Assembly: GCA_048201975.1 (NCBI GenBank)
Contig: DBFBGQ010000046.1
Coordinates: forward strand, 1 to 52,430
Source: Egerieenecus sp048201975
GTDB taxonomy: Bacteria > Bacillota > Clostridia > Christensenellales > Aristaeellaceae
Length of the DNA stretch: 52,430 bases
Direction: 5' to 3'
In this document: one piece after another, positions 41,653-50,313 of the stretch
How positions within the stretch are numbered: position 1 is the stretch's first letter
Layout of the letters: each line of letters starts with the position of its first letter
Program-made: the position numbers and the translations under genes
The notes under the pieces: generated by a model
The model's database searches: none
Told to the model about the DNA's origin: nothing
What the model saw: only the letters and a program-made list of their open reading frames with translations

Positions 41653-42369
41653 TCAGTCCTCCATGCCCATCATCCGATGGAGCACCTCCTGGTAGGCCTG
41701 CTCCACATTGCCCAGATCCCGCCGGAAACGGTCGATGTCCAGGGGTTCGTGGGTGGCTGAATCCCAGAAGCGGCTGGTGTCCGGGGTAATCTCGTCCGCC
41801 ACCAGCAGGCGGCCATGATAGCGCCCGAATTCCAGCTTGAAGTCGATCAATTCAATGTGGATCTCCCGCATGTAGTTGGCCAGGATGCTGTTCACCTGCT
41901 GGGCAATGCGGCTGATTTCATCCAGCTCCTCCCGGGTAGCCAGACCCATGGCCAGAATATGCGTGAAATTCACCAGGGGATTGTCCAGCTCATCATTCTT
42001 GTAAACAAACTCCAGCACCGTCACAGGCAGGCGGGTACCCACCGGGAGATCGATGCGCCGGGCCAGGGAACCGGCCACAATGTTCCGCACCTTGATCTGC
42101 AGCGGGATCATCTCCACCCGTTTGACCAGGGATTGCCGGGCGTCCAGCTGCTCCAGAAAGTGGTTTTCCACCCCCTGCGCCGCCAGCAGCTGGAAAATAT
42201 GCTTGGAAATGGCGTTGTTGATTTCTCCCTTGCCCAGAATGCGCCCGCGTTTCAGCCCATGGAATGCCATGGCCTCATCCTTAAAATAGACGATGGCTTT
42301 GTCCGGATCCTCGGTGGCATAAACCCGCTTTCCTTTGCCTTCCGTGAGCAGCTCCCCCGGCACCAGCAT
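41653..42369 (-). CDS. purC: Phosphoribosylaminoimidazole-succinocarboxamide synthase
   Basis: A 238-residue purine biosynthesis enzyme that joins aspartate to CAIR with ATP. The family motifs LLTEGKGKRVY, FKDEAMAFHG, IPLQIKVRNIVAGSLARR, LIDFKLEFGR and LVADEITPDTSRFWD are all present, and length is typical. It stands apart from other pur genes and has its own promoter (42404-42432). Confidence 0.97.
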   Translation of the reverse strand: MLVPGELLTEGKGKRVYATEDPDKAIVYFKDEAMAFHGLKRGRILGKGEINNAISKHIFQLLAAQGVENHFLEQLDARQSLVKRVEMIPLQIKVRNIVAGSLARRIDLPVGTRLPVTVLEFVYKNDELDNPLVNFTHILAMGLATREELDEISRIAQQVNSILANYMREIHIELIDFKLEFGRYHGRLLVADEITPDTSRFWDSATHEPLDIDRFRRDLGNVEQAYQEVLHRMMGMED

Positions 42370-42403
42370 GCGCGTCTCTCCCCTTACCTAAGAATTACCG
42401 TAC

Positions 42404-42432
42404 ATTGTAGCAGAAAAGCCTCCGCCGCTCAA
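42404..42432 (-). promoter_or_regulatory. Promoter of purC
   Basis: On the - strand, TTGAGC (42427-42432), 17 bases, TACAAT (42404-42409). No purine riboswitch is seen in the short leader. Confidence 0.7.
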
Positions 42433-42461
42433 GGGGAAAATGCGAATCCTGGCACTTTTTG

Positions 42462-43103
42462 TCAAAACTGACGCAAAGGCGCATCTTTCGCATACAGCAG
42501 CGTCAGCGCTCCCGCGGCAAAGGACAGCTCCGCCTCCGCCGCCGTCCACTCGTTGCTCACACCCAGGGGAAAGCGGCTGGTCAGCGTCGCATCCGTCAAA
42601 GGGTACTCCACCCCGTACAAGCATACGCCTTCCACCTGCGGAGTATACGCCAGCAGCGAAAGCTTCCAGCCCGGCCGCCTGGGCAGAACGTACCGCCCAG
42701 GCAGGAGCACCCGCGCCTGATTGCAGCCCCCCAGCAGCACCGCCTCCTCTCCCCGCAGGGCCGCGTCGTAAAGCAGCTGCAGGTTGGACAATGTGTGGTC
42801 CAGCCGTCCGCCAATGCCGCCCGCCAGCACAAAGGAGCGATATCCCCGGCGGCGGCCTTCCTCCATGCAGCGGCCGGTATCCGTATCGTCCTTATGCGTG
42901 GGCAGGGTGAGCACCGGGCAATCCCCCACCCGATCCCGGGGCATGGAGTCAAAGTCGCCGATGACGCCGTCCGGCGCCAGGCCGCAGGCCATTGCCCGCT
43001 CGTATCCCCCATCGGCGCACAGGAGCAGATCCCCCGGCTCCCTGCGCACCGTCTCCGGCGCCTCGCCCTGGTACAGCGGCTGAATGATGATGCACCGCGG
43101 CAT
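42462..43103 (-). CDS. Thiamine pyrophosphokinase
   Basis: A 213-residue enzyme that makes TPP from thiamine and ATP. Motifs: CADGGYERA, VIGDFDSMP, HKDDTDTGRCME and GGIGGRLDHTLSNLQLL. ATG 43103 has GGGAGGGAT upstream. With thiT at 22435 the window encodes both uptake and activation of thiamine. No TPP riboswitch is seen before this gene. Confidence 0.94.
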   Translation of the reverse strand: MPRCIIIQPLYQGEAPETVRREPGDLLLCADGGYERAMACGLAPDGVIGDFDSMPRDRVGDCPVLTLPTHKDDTDTGRCMEEGRRRGYRSFVLAGGIGGRLDHTLSNLQLLYDAALRGEEAVLLGGCNQARVLLPGRYVLPRRPGWKLSLLAYTPQVEGVCLYGVEYPLTDATLTSRFPLGVSNEWTAAEAELSFAAGALTLLYAKDAPLRQF

Positions 43104-43176
43104 AGCCCATCCCTCCCAATGAAAAACATATGGAAAAGGAGGCAAGCGCCGGCTTGCCTCCCCATGATTGTTTGCC

Positions 43177-45186
43177 TTACTCCTGCGCGGGAGCGTCCTC
43201 CGCGGGAGCGTCCTGGGCAGGCATGTCGTCGCCCGCCACAATTTCGAACTCCGCGTCGCCGGGGATCTCGGTCTCGTAATTGAAGGCCTCGTCCTCCAGC
43301 ACCTGACGGATGCTCAGGCTGATGCGCTTCTTCTCGGGATCCACGCCCAGCACCTTCACCCGGACGATCTGCCCCACCTGCACGGCGTCTTCCACCTTGG
43401 CAACGCGGGTCAGCGCGCACTGGGAGATATGCACCAGGCCGTCCAGGCCGGGCTCCAGCTCCACAAAGGCGCCAAAGTCGGTGATGCGGACCACTTTGCC
43501 CTCCACCACGGAGCCCTCGGGATACTTCTCGGTGGCGTTATCCCAGGGGCGGGGCTGCAGCTGCTTGTAGCCCAGCTGGATGCGCTCGCGCTCCCGGTCC
43601 AGGCCCAGCACTTTCACGTCGATTTCCTGGTTGGGCTGCACCACCTCGCTGGGATGCTTCACGCGGCCCCAGCTCAGGTCGGTGATGTGCACCAGGCCAT
43701 CCACGCCGCCCACATCCACAAAGGCGCCGAAGTCGGTCAGCCGACGGACGATACCATGGATGATCTCGCCCTCCTGGAGCTTGTCCCAGGCTTCCTTCTT
43801 CTTGGCGGCGGCTTCCTCCGCCATGACCGCCTTGCGGCTGGCCACGATGCGCTTCTTCTGCTTATCGACCTCAATGATCTTCAGCTTGAGATCCTTGCCA
43901 ACGAAATCGGCAATCTTCTCCACATAGCGCTGGGACAGCTGGGACGCAGGCACAAACGCGCGCACGCCTTCCACATCAGCGATCAGACCGCCCTTCACGG
44001 CCTCCTTGCCAACGCCGTCGACATACTCGCCCGCTTCGTACTTGGCCATCAGCGCATCCCAAGCCTTGCGGTTGACGATGTTGCGCTGGGACAGCACCAC
44101 ATTGCCCTCGCCGTCGTTGACCTTGACGACCTCCACCTCAAGCTCGTCGCCCAGCTTCACATCTTCCTGGGTGAGCTCGGTGCGCTTGATGATCCCATCG
44201 GACTTGTAGCCGATGTTCACACAAACCTCGTCGTCGGTAACCTGCACCACGGTGCCGGTCACCGTTTGGCCCGGGCGGATTCTGACCAGGGTGGCGTCGA
44301 CTTCAGCCATAAAGCTGTTCTGAGCGTCCTCCTGGTTGGTGAGAACCTGTTGTTCCTTGTCGATCATGCGTGTGACAACCTCCTTAAGTGACCCATCCGG
44401 CGTGGACGCGCCAGCGGTTATTCCTACCAATTCGGAATTTATATTTGCAAAGCCTGGCGGAATTTCCGCCGCGCGCTCTACCAAAATGGTTCTTTCGCAC
44501 AGCCGTTTGCAGGTGTCGTACAGCTTGCGCGTATTGGCGCTGTGCCGGCCGCCCACGACGATCATTGCGTCGGCCCGCCGCGCCAGATCCTCCGCCTCCT
44601 GCTGCCGCGTCTGCGTGGCGGAGCAGATGGTGTAATGGAGCTTCGCCCCCGGGATGCGCTCCAGCAGGAGCTTTGTCATGCTCGTCCACCGGGCGGGCGG
44701 GAAGGTGGTCTGCGCCACCACCAGCGCCTGGGACAAGGAAGGGAGCGCGTCCAGCTCCTCCTCCCGGGAAAGCACATAGACCGGCCCGCGGGCCCAGCCC
44801 GCCGTGCCCTGCACCTCAGGGTGCGCCTTTTCTCCCAGCAGAATCACCGGGCAGTCCGGCCCGGACTCCGCCTCCACCACCCGGTGCAGCTTGTCCACAA
44901 AGGGGCAGGTCAAATCCATCACCTGCGCCCCGGCCGCACCGAGCTCCTGCAGCACCTGCGGCGCGACGCCATGGCTGCGAATGAGCACCTGCCGTCCGCC
45001 CGCCTGGGCCGCATCGTCAATGGGCGCTACGCCGCGCTGGCGCAGCATGTCCACCACTTCGGGGTTATGGATCAGCTCCCCCAGGGTACAGGAGGGCGTA
45101 CCCTCCTCCGCCACGCGGAGCGCCGCCTCCACCGCCCGGCGCACGCCCATGCAAAAACCGGCGTGGGCAGCGATCTCATAGGGCAT
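43177..45186 (-). CDS. Fusion of HMBPP reductase (IspH) and ribosomal protein S1
   Basis: A 669-residue bifunctional protein. Residues 1-280 are IspH, the last enzyme of the MEP isoprenoid pathway; the [4Fe-4S] ligands Cys12, Cys94 and Cys188 and the histidines in LIHNPEV and RSHGV are present. From about 295 there are four S1 RNA-binding domains, the last two with TDFGAFV and GLVHI, then an acidic tail rich in PAEDAPAQ. This fusion is known from Clostridia. ATG 45186 is preferred to one 9 bases upstream because of the distance from GAAAGGA. Confidence 0.95.
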   Translation of the reverse strand: MPYEIAAHAGFCMGVRRAVEAALRVAEEGTPSCTLGELIHNPEVVDMLRQRGVAPIDDAAQAGGRQVLIRSHGVAPQVLQELGAAGAQVMDLTCPFVDKLHRVVEAESGPDCPVILLGEKAHPEVQGTAGWARGPVYVLSREEELDALPSLSQALVVAQTTFPPARWTSMTKLLLERIPGAKLHYTICSATQTRQQEAEDLARRADAMIVVGGRHSANTRKLYDTCKRLCERTILVERAAEIPPGFANINSELVGITAGASTPDGSLKEVVTRMIDKEQQVLTNQEDAQNSFMAEVDATLVRIRPGQTVTGTVVQVTDDEVCVNIGYKSDGIIKRTELTQEDVKLGDELEVEVVKVNDGEGNVVLSQRNIVNRKAWDALMAKYEAGEYVDGVGKEAVKGGLIADVEGVRAFVPASQLSQRYVEKIADFVGKDLKLKIIEVDKQKKRIVASRKAVMAEEAAAKKKEAWDKLQEGEIIHGIVRRLTDFGAFVDVGGVDGLVHITDLSWGRVKHPSEVVQPNQEIDVKVLGLDRERERIQLGYKQLQPRPWDNATEKYPEGSVVEGKVVRITDFGAFVELEPGLDGLVHISQCALTRVAKVEDAVQVGQIVRVKVLGVDPEKKRISLSIRQVLEDEAFNYETEIPGDAEFEIVAGDDMPAQDAPAEDAPAQE

Positions 45187-45270
45187 GGCAAGCATCCTTT
45201 CGCAAAATGCTCTGATTAGAGTTTTTTCGTCATAGCGCCGCTATTTCCTGCAAGGATGGAAAACTTTTTT

Positions 45271-45909
45271 TCATTTTTTGTTTGCCGCTTTCTGGGCCAT
45301 GGCGGCGTAAGCGCCGGTGATGCGCGCCAGCAGCTGATCGCAGGCGGCCTTGTCGACCCCCTGGGCGATCAGGTCGTCCATGGGAATGTCCGGGCCCACA
45401 TACATGTTCACCAGGCGGAAAAGGCGAAACTTCTTGTCCAGGTATACCGGCACCAGCGGCACCTTGCACCGCAGCGCCATCAGCGCCGTGCCGCCCTCCA
45501 GCTGATCCATCAGCCCCGTGTGCCGACGGGTTCCCTCAGGAAAAACCAGCAGAATGCGCCCCTGCCGCAGCACCTTCATGCACGCCCGCATGGCTTCCAT
45601 ATCCGAATGGTGACGGTCCACGGCGATCATGCCCATGCCGGTGAGCACCCTGCGCACCAGGGGATTGCGCACCAGCTCCTTTTTGCCCAGAAAAATCACC
45701 TGCTGGCCATGGATGCGGTAGCACATGGCCATGGGGTCCAGCCAGGAGTTGTGATTGCCAATCAGCAGAAAGGGCGCGGGCCGGTTGATTCGCTCCACAT
45801 CATGCACATGCAGGGGATACAGCGTGTGAAACACGATATACGCCAGAAACCTCGCGATGCCGTACAGCAGCGATTTGCGCTGCTTGCCGTTCCCGGCCTG
45901 CTCCGTCAT
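45271..45909 (-). CDS. 1-acyl-sn-glycerol-3-phosphate acyltransferase
   Basis: A 212-residue PlsC-family membrane enzyme that makes phosphatidic acid. The catalytic motif NHNSWLD, then FLGKKELVRNP, and FPEGTRRHTG are seen. ATG 45909 has AAGGAGG upstream and overlaps the cmk stop as ATGA. The order cmk-plsC-ispH/S1 is typical of Clostridia. Confidence 0.93.
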   Translation of the reverse strand: MTEQAGNGKQRKSLLYGIARFLAYIVFHTLYPLHVHDVERINRPAPFLLIGNHNSWLDPMAMCYRIHGQQVIFLGKKELVRNPLVRRVLTGMGMIAVDRHHSDMEAMRACMKVLRQGRILLVFPEGTRRHTGLMDQLEGGTALMALRCKVPLVPVYLDKKFRLFRLVNMYVGPDIPMDDLIAQGVDKAACDQLLARITGAYAAMAQKAANKK

Positions 45910-46583
45910 GCCTCCGCCTCCTTCGCCCATTTCACCAGGGTATCCACCACTTCCTCAAAGCAAAGGGAGGTGGAATCCAGCATGCGGGCATCCTCTGCGG
46001 GGCGCAGGGGATCCACCGCCCGGTGCGTATCCTGATCGTCACGCTTCCGCAGCTCCTCCAGCACCTGCTCGTAGGTATCCGGCAGGCCCTTGGCCTGTAG
46101 CTCCAGAAAGCGCCGCCGGGCGCGCTCCTCCGGCGAAGCGGTCAGAAACACCTTCAGCGTGGCCTGGGGCAGCACTCGGGTGCCGATGTCCCTGCCGTCC
46201 ACCAACATGGGCTGTTCCTGTGCCAGGCGGCGCTGAAGCGCCACCATGGCCCCGCGCACCCGCGCATACCGCGCCACGGTGGAGGCGGCCATACTGACCT
46301 CCGGCGTGCGGATCATGCCGGTGACGTCCTCCCCCTCCAACAGGGTGTGCTGCGTTCCATCCACATAGCGGACATCCACGCGCAGGCCCTCCGCCAGGGC
46401 CGATACCGCCTCTTCGGCCCCCACGTCGACGCCCATCCGAAGAACGTGCAACCCAACGGCCCGGTACATGGCTCCGGTATCCAGGTGCAAAATGCCCAAC
46501 CGCTGGGCGGCAGCCTCCGCCACAGATGATTTCCCCGCGCCCACCGGCCCGTCCAGGGCAATGGTCAATGGCATACGCCTCAT
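45906..46583 (-). CDS. cmk: Cytidylate kinase
   Basis: A 225-residue kinase that phosphorylates CMP and dCMP. P-loop LDGPVGAGKSSVAEAAA, LDTGAMYRAV, LVDGRDIGTRVLPQA and the final lid DDQDTHRAVDPLRPAEDA. Either ATG 46583 or ATG 46574 could start it; the second begins at the conserved MPLTIALDGP. It lies 21 bases downstream of the HutP-like gene. Confidence 0.96.
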   Translation of the reverse strand: MRRMPLTIALDGPVGAGKSSVAEAAAQRLGILHLDTGAMYRAVGLHVLRMGVDVGAEEAVSALAEGLRVDVRYVDGTQHTLLEGEDVTGMIRTPEVSMAASTVARYARVRGAMVALQRRLAQEQPMLVDGRDIGTRVLPQATLKVFLTASPEERARRRFLELQAKGLPDTYEQVLEELRKRDDQDTHRAVDPLRPAEDARMLDSTSLCFEEVVDTLVKWAKEAEA

Positions 46584-46604
46584 CCTTTCCTCTTTCGCAG
46601 CCGC

Positions 46605-47021
46605 TCAGATGGCCCGGTGTCCCATGCCCACGCACACCTCGTTCAGGTGCACCAGGCCAATGCCGAAGAACACCGCCACCGCCACGTGCTCGCCCTGCCG
46701 GGCAACGCCGATCTTGCCGCCCACGTTCAGCCCCAGGGCCTTGGCCGTCACCTGGGAGAGCGCCTCCCGGGCCGCCCCGGCCACCGCGCCTTCCTCGTGA
46801 TGCGTTTCGCCAATCACATGCTCCCGTTTGGCGGCCACCACGGCCCGCTCCACCATTTTCATCACGCTGGAAACAAATTCGCCGCCGTAGTCCGCCGCCG
46901 CGCCGTGAATTTCCTGGGCCAGCAGCTTGTCTTTCAGCGCCGCCTCTTCCTCGCGGCTGGCGGTCATGCTCAGCAGGATGGCCGCCCGGGCCACCGCCCG
47001 GCTATCCCCCGACGCTTTCAT
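46605..47021 (-). CDS. HutP-family RNA-binding regulator
   Basis: A 138-residue protein resembling HutP, the antiterminator that binds RNA in response to histidine and Mg2+ in Bacillus. The match is in RAVARAAILLSMTA near the start, GETHHEEGAVAGAAREALSQVTAKALG in the middle (with the paired His), and VAVAVFFGIGLVHLNEVCVGMGHRAI at the end. ATG 47021 has GGAGGAGGG upstream. No histidine-utilisation genes are in the window; it heads the cmk-plsC-ispH/S1 operon. Confidence 0.8.
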   Translation of the reverse strand: MKASGDSRAVARAAILLSMTASREEEAALKDKLLAQEIHGAAADYGGEFVSSVMKMVERAVVAAKREHVIGETHHEEGAVAGAAREALSQVTAKALGLNVGGKIGVARQGEHVAVAVFFGIGLVHLNEVCVGMGHRAI

Positions 47022-47058
47022 TCCTTTCGCCCTCCTCCGGCGCCTTTGCAACGCTTTT

Positions 47059-47087
47059 ATTATACGCTACCGCGAAGGGACGCACAA
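47059..47087 (-). promoter_or_regulatory. Promoter of the hutP-like/cmk operon
   Basis: On the - strand, TTGTGC (47082-47087), 17 bases, TATAAT (47059-47064). The leader is only about 30 bases. Confidence 0.75.
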
Positions 47088-47106
47088 GCCTTTTCGCTTT
47101 TTTCTT

Positions 47107-47613
47107 TCAGCACATCCAGGCAGCCGCCAGGCACCCGGCCAGCCAGGAAACCAGGGAGATGCTCAGCGCCCGGGGCAGCCTGCGCACGCCCGCGGCGGAG
47201 AGATAGACCGTAAGGGTGTAGAATATGGTCTCCGAGGAGCCTACCACCACCGCGGCGACCATGGCCGCCCTGCTGTCCGGGCCCTGGAGCTGCATCAGCG
47301 TCTCCAGCGCGGCCAGACTGCCCGCCCCGCTCAGCGGGCGCAGCAACAGCACCGTCAACGCCTCCCGGGGAAACCCCACCGCCTCGGCCAGGGGCCCCAG
47401 CAGACCTTCCATCACCTCCGCCAAACCACCCACGCGCACCAGCCCGATGAGCAGCATCATGGCCGCCAGCGCCGGGAGAATCTCCAGCCCCGTGCGCAAG
47501 CCCTCTCCGGCGCCGCGCAGAAACGCCTCATAGCCGCCCTGTCCCTTCCACAGCCCCAGCAGCGCCAGGGCGCCCACCGTGCCAAGCACCAGCGCCGCCG
47601 CCACGCTATCCAC
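47107..47613 (-). CDS. spmB: Spore maturation protein B
   Basis: A 168-residue membrane protein of the nucleoside-recognition (Gate) family. RPLSGAGSLAALETLMQLQGPDS and VVGSSETIFYTLTVYLSAAGV are typical of SpmB. SpmA and SpmB are needed for spore core dehydration. It overlaps the spmA gene by 8 bases. Confidence 0.93.
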   Translation of the reverse strand: MDSVAAALVLGTVGALALLGLWKGQGGYEAFLRGAGEGLRTGLEILPALAAMMLLIGLVRVGGLAEVMEGLLGPLAEAVGFPREALTVLLLRPLSGAGSLAALETLMQLQGPDSRAAMVAAVVVGSSETIFYTLTVYLSAAGVRRLPRALSISLVSWLAGCLAAAWMC

Positions 47614-48175
47614 GCTTTTCCCCCCTGTCCGTCCAATAGAGCAGCGCCGCCGCCACCAGCGTGGAGATCCCTGTAGCCGCCAGCGTGGGCAGCCACACCG
47701 CCCCCGGCGCCACGCTCCCCGCCTGCTGCCGCAGCGTCATGACCGCCGAAGGCATCAATTCCAGGCCGGAGTTGTTGATCACCAGCAGCACCAGCAATCC
47801 CCGCAGGCCGTCCTCCCCTTGCCTGGCCAGCAGCTGCGCAGCCCGTATGCCAAAGGGGGTCGCCGCGTTCCCCAGCCCCAGCAGATTGGCCGCCAGGTTC
47901 ATGCCCATGGCGGCCCAGCTTTCCTCGCTGAGCTCCCGGCGCACCAGGGGCCGCAGCAGCCCGCGCACCCAGCGGCTCACCGCGCCCATGGCCCCGCTCT
48001 CCTGCAGGATCGCCATCAGTCCGCCCCAGATCATCATCCCCCCAATGAGCGTCATTCCCAGGGTGAGCGCCTGGTTTCCCGCCGCCAGCACAGCCGCCGA
48101 CGCTTCCTCCCAGCGCCGGAACCCCAGCGCCGCCATCACCGCCAGCAGCAGCGATATCCCCCATACACGGCGCAT
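47606..48175 (-). CDS. spmA: Spore maturation protein A
   Basis: A 189-residue membrane protein with MIWGGLMAILQESGAMGAVSRWVRGLLRPL, NLAANLLGLGNAATPFGIRA and LLVLLVINNSGLELMPSAVM, all typical of SpmA. ATG 48175 has a TGGAGGT site directly upstream. It forms an operon with spmB and is divergent from the abrB-like gene. Confidence 0.94.
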   Translation of the reverse strand: MRRVWGISLLLAVMAALGFRRWEEASAAVLAAGNQALTLGMTLIGGMMIWGGLMAILQESGAMGAVSRWVRGLLRPLVRRELSEESWAAMGMNLAANLLGLGNAATPFGIRAAQLLARQGEDGLRGLLVLLVINNSGLELMPSAVMTLRQQAGSVAPGAVWLPTLAATGISTLVAAALLYWTDRGEKRG

Positions 48176-48202
48176 ACCTCCACCAGCCTTTCTTTTATAA
48201 AG

Positions 48203-48232
48203 TATATACAATTTTTTATGCCCAGTTGACAA
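48203..48232 (-). promoter_or_regulatory. Candidate promoter of spmAB
   Basis: On the - strand, TTGTCA (48227-48232), 18 bases, TATATA (48203-48208). Its -35 occupies the same bases as the -35 of the divergent abrB-like promoter. I see no clear sigma-E or sigma-G site. Confidence 0.5.
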
Positions 48233-48254
48233 TATACAGCACATTTTGTAAAAT
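48226..48254 (+). promoter_or_regulatory. Promoter of the abrB-like gene
   Basis: TTGACA (48226-48231), 17 bases, TAAAAT (48249-48254). Confidence 0.7.
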
Positions 48255-48292
48255 AATAGTACAGAGGGATTGATACGAAGGGAGGCTGTAAC

Positions 48293-48538
48293 ATGAAATC
48301 TACCGGCATGGTACGCCAGCTGGACACGCTGGGGCGTATTGTGATTCCCGTGGAGCTGCGGCGCACAATGAACCTGTCCTTGAAGGATACCTTGGAGATC
48401 TTCGTCGAGGGCGACCAAATTGTGCTGAAAAAGTATCATCCTGCCTGCATTTTCTGCAACGACGCCCGGGATGTGGTCTCCTACAAAGGCAAACTCATCT
48501 GCAAGCGCTGCCTGGACGAGCTGCGCAAAGAGCTTTGA
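48293..48538 (+). CDS. AbrB-family transition-state regulator
   Basis: An 81-residue protein. The N-terminal swapped-hairpin DNA-binding domain MKSTGMVRQLDTLGRIVIPVELRRTM is typical of AbrB. The C-terminal half has CIFCND and CKRC, two Cys pairs that could bind zinc, as in AbrB-like proteins of Clostridia. GGGAGG precedes the ATG. It probably controls stationary-phase or sporulation genes, possibly including the divergent spmAB. Confidence 0.92.
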   Translation: MKSTGMVRQLDTLGRIVIPVELRRTMNLSLKDTLEIFVEGDQIVLKKYHPACIFCNDARDVVSYKGKLICKRCLDELRKEL

Positions 48539-48593
48539 CCCATCTGCGAGGGCCTTCCTCGCCTTCCTCTGCCGCCACCGCACGCTAGGAGCC

Positions 48594-48619
48594 GCCTCTG
48601 TCCGGGGCGGTTTTGTGTT
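48594..48619 (+). terminator. Probable terminator after the abrB-like gene
   Basis: CCGCC and GGCGG form a short stem around a 9-base loop, followed by TTTTG. The rest of the 48539-48805 gap shows only the promoter below. Confidence 0.5.
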
Positions 48620-48720
48620 GCCGTAAAGGAGCCTTGCGCCATCCATGCCTCCCCGTCCTGTGCTATGCCCCAGCGCCTGCTTTCATGACTGGCTTTTACC
48701 CAGGTTCGGCATTGTGTGGC

Positions 48721-48750
48721 TTGCTTTGCCCATTCGCCCGGCGATATAAT
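48721..48750 (+). promoter_or_regulatory. Promoter of the thioesterase gene
   Basis: TTGCTT (48721-48726), 18 bases, perfect TATAAT (48745-48750). Confidence 0.65.
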
Positions 48751-48805
48751 ATGGGCGGGGAGATATGCCCCGCTTTCTGATTGTGAAAAAGGAGGGACTT
48801 CCGTT

Positions 48806-49540
48806 TTGATCAAGCAATATAAAGAGGAAACCCTATTGCGCACCTGCCACTGCGACTTTACCGGGCAGTGGCGGCCCAGCGCCATCCTGGAGTCCATGCA
48901 GGAAATTGCCGGCACCCATTCGGAGTTGATCGGCGTGGGACGCAACGCGCTGATCGAGCAGGACCTGGTATGGGTGCTGACCAGGGTGGAGGTGGTAATG
49001 AACCGTTACCCCGGCGTCATGGACAGCGTCAGCGTGGAAACCTTTCCCATGCCGGTGCGCCGGTGGTTCTTCCCCCGTTATTTTGTTTTTCGGGATGAGC
49101 GCGGGCAGGAGCTGGGCCGCGCAGGCAGCCTGTGGGTGCTGCTGAACCTTTCCACCCGGCACATGGCACCCCCGGACAGCATTCTGTCCCTGATGCCCGA
49201 CAACAGCGACCTGGTGGCGCCGCTTGGGCTCCCCGGCCCCGTTACCGAGGTGTCCGGCGCAGTCAGCGTGGAGCGCCGCACGCCGGTTTACACCGACCTG
49301 GATGTAAACCACCATGTGAACAACACCAAATACATGGACTGGTGCTGCAACGCCCTGGGCATCGACTGCATGAAGCGCAACGCCCTGCGCCGCTTCTGCC
49401 TGAACTACGACGTGGAGGTGCTCCCCGGTCAGGAGATCCGCACGGAGCTGCGCACCCTGGGCGACAGCTTCTCCTACTGCGGATTTCATGAAAGCCAGCG
49501 CTCCTTCGACATCGGCGGCGAGCTGATGCCGCGGAAGTGA
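48806..49540 (+). CDS. Acyl-ACP thioesterase
   Basis: A 244-residue double-hotdog enzyme that releases fatty acids from acyl carrier protein. The N-terminal hotdog has WRPSAILESMQEIAGTHSE; the second carries the catalytic segment DLDVNHHVNNTKYMDW. I chose the TTG at 48806 because AAGGAGGG lies about 9 bases upstream and the fold begins directly after; an upstream in-frame ATG at 48716 precedes the promoter and is excluded. Confidence 0.9.
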   Translation: MIKQYKEETLLRTCHCDFTGQWRPSAILESMQEIAGTHSELIGVGRNALIEQDLVWVLTRVEVVMNRYPGVMDSVSVETFPMPVRRWFFPRYFVFRDERGQELGRAGSLWVLLNLSTRHMAPPDSILSLMPDNSDLVAPLGLPGPVTEVSGAVSVERRTPVYTDLDVNHHVNNTKYMDWCCNALGIDCMKRNALRRFCLNYDVEVLPGQEIRTELRTLGDSFSYCGFHESQRSFDIGGELMPRK

Positions 49541-49568
49541 GTTTCCCGCTCCCGTTGAAATGTACATA

Positions 49569-49603
49569 GCCCCTATGCGCATACCGCATAGGGGCCCGTT
49601 TTT
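49569..49603. terminator. Bidirectional terminator
   Basis: GCCCCTATGCG and CGCATAGGGGC form a perfect 11-base stem, followed by CCGTTTTT on the + strand; it lies between convergent genes. Confidence 0.9.
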
Positions 49604-49622
49604 GTATGGAGAAGCTCTCCGT

Positions 49623-50294
49623 TTATTCCGCCGTACCCGACAGCGCCGCCAGATTCCGCTCCATCAGCGCCATATAGCCTTCCGCCTGATCCTCTTCGCT
49701 GGGATGGTCATAGGTGTACAGCACTACGGCTTCCGGATCCTCCGTGCTGACATATTCCAGGCCGTACTCCTGGGCAAAGTAGTACATGGATCCATCCGCG
49801 CAGGCCACCTTTTTTACATTCGCCACAGCTTCGCGGTAGCGGTTGTCCAGGTCAATCATTTGCTCGGTATAGGTCAGGGTATTTTCCTGGTACTCCGCAG
49901 TGTGATCTGCGTCCATGGTCACCAGAGCGTCCGCCAGGGTGGTGGCAAAAATCATATGGTTCACAGGCGCAGTCAGCACATCGGTATCCGCAACGCCTTC
50001 ATTCTCCGCCAATTCCATGCCGTCCGTTACACGGAGCACCGTGACGTTTTCCAGCTCGTCGGCCCAGGCATCCTCCTCGCCGCCCAGGCACAGCAGCAGC
50101 TGTCCCTGCGCGGCGGCCTCCGCCGGGTTCTCCGGGGCATAAACAACCTGCACATGATCGCCGCCAATGGCTTGCGCCATTTCATAAAGCGGGAACGTCG
50201 TCGCCGTAATTACCAGCGCGGCATCCTGTTCCGCAACCGCAGCGCCGGCCAAAAGCATAATGCCGGCAAGCATGCATGCAAGCAGCTTCTTCAT
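49623..50294 (-). CDS. ZnuA-like metal-binding lipoprotein relative lacking His ligands
   Basis: A 223-residue secreted protein with a signal peptide (about 1-22). The start of the fold VITATTFPLYEMAQAIGGDHVQV, the middle APVNHMIFATTLADAL with YQENTLTYTEQM, and FAQEYGLEYV match ZnuA/TroA solute-binding proteins. But the usual first His segment (around PHxYEP) is replaced by APENPAEAAAQGQ, and about 20-60 residues are missing compared with the 280-300 of ZnuA. No permease or ATPase gene is adjacent. ATG 50294 leaves 19 bases after the preceding gene. It may bind another ligand or none. Confidence 0.72.
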   Translation of the reverse strand: MKKLLACMLAGIMLLAGAAVAEQDAALVITATTFPLYEMAQAIGGDHVQVVYAPENPAEAAAQGQLLLCLGGEEDAWADELENVTVLRVTDGMELAENEGVADTDVLTAPVNHMIFATTLADALVTMDADHTAEYQENTLTYTEQMIDLDNRYREAVANVKKVACADGSMYYFAQEYGLEYVSTEDPEAVVLYTYDHPSEEDQAEGYMALMERNLAALSGTAE

Positions 50295-50313
50295 CAATGT
50301 ACATTCACCTCGT

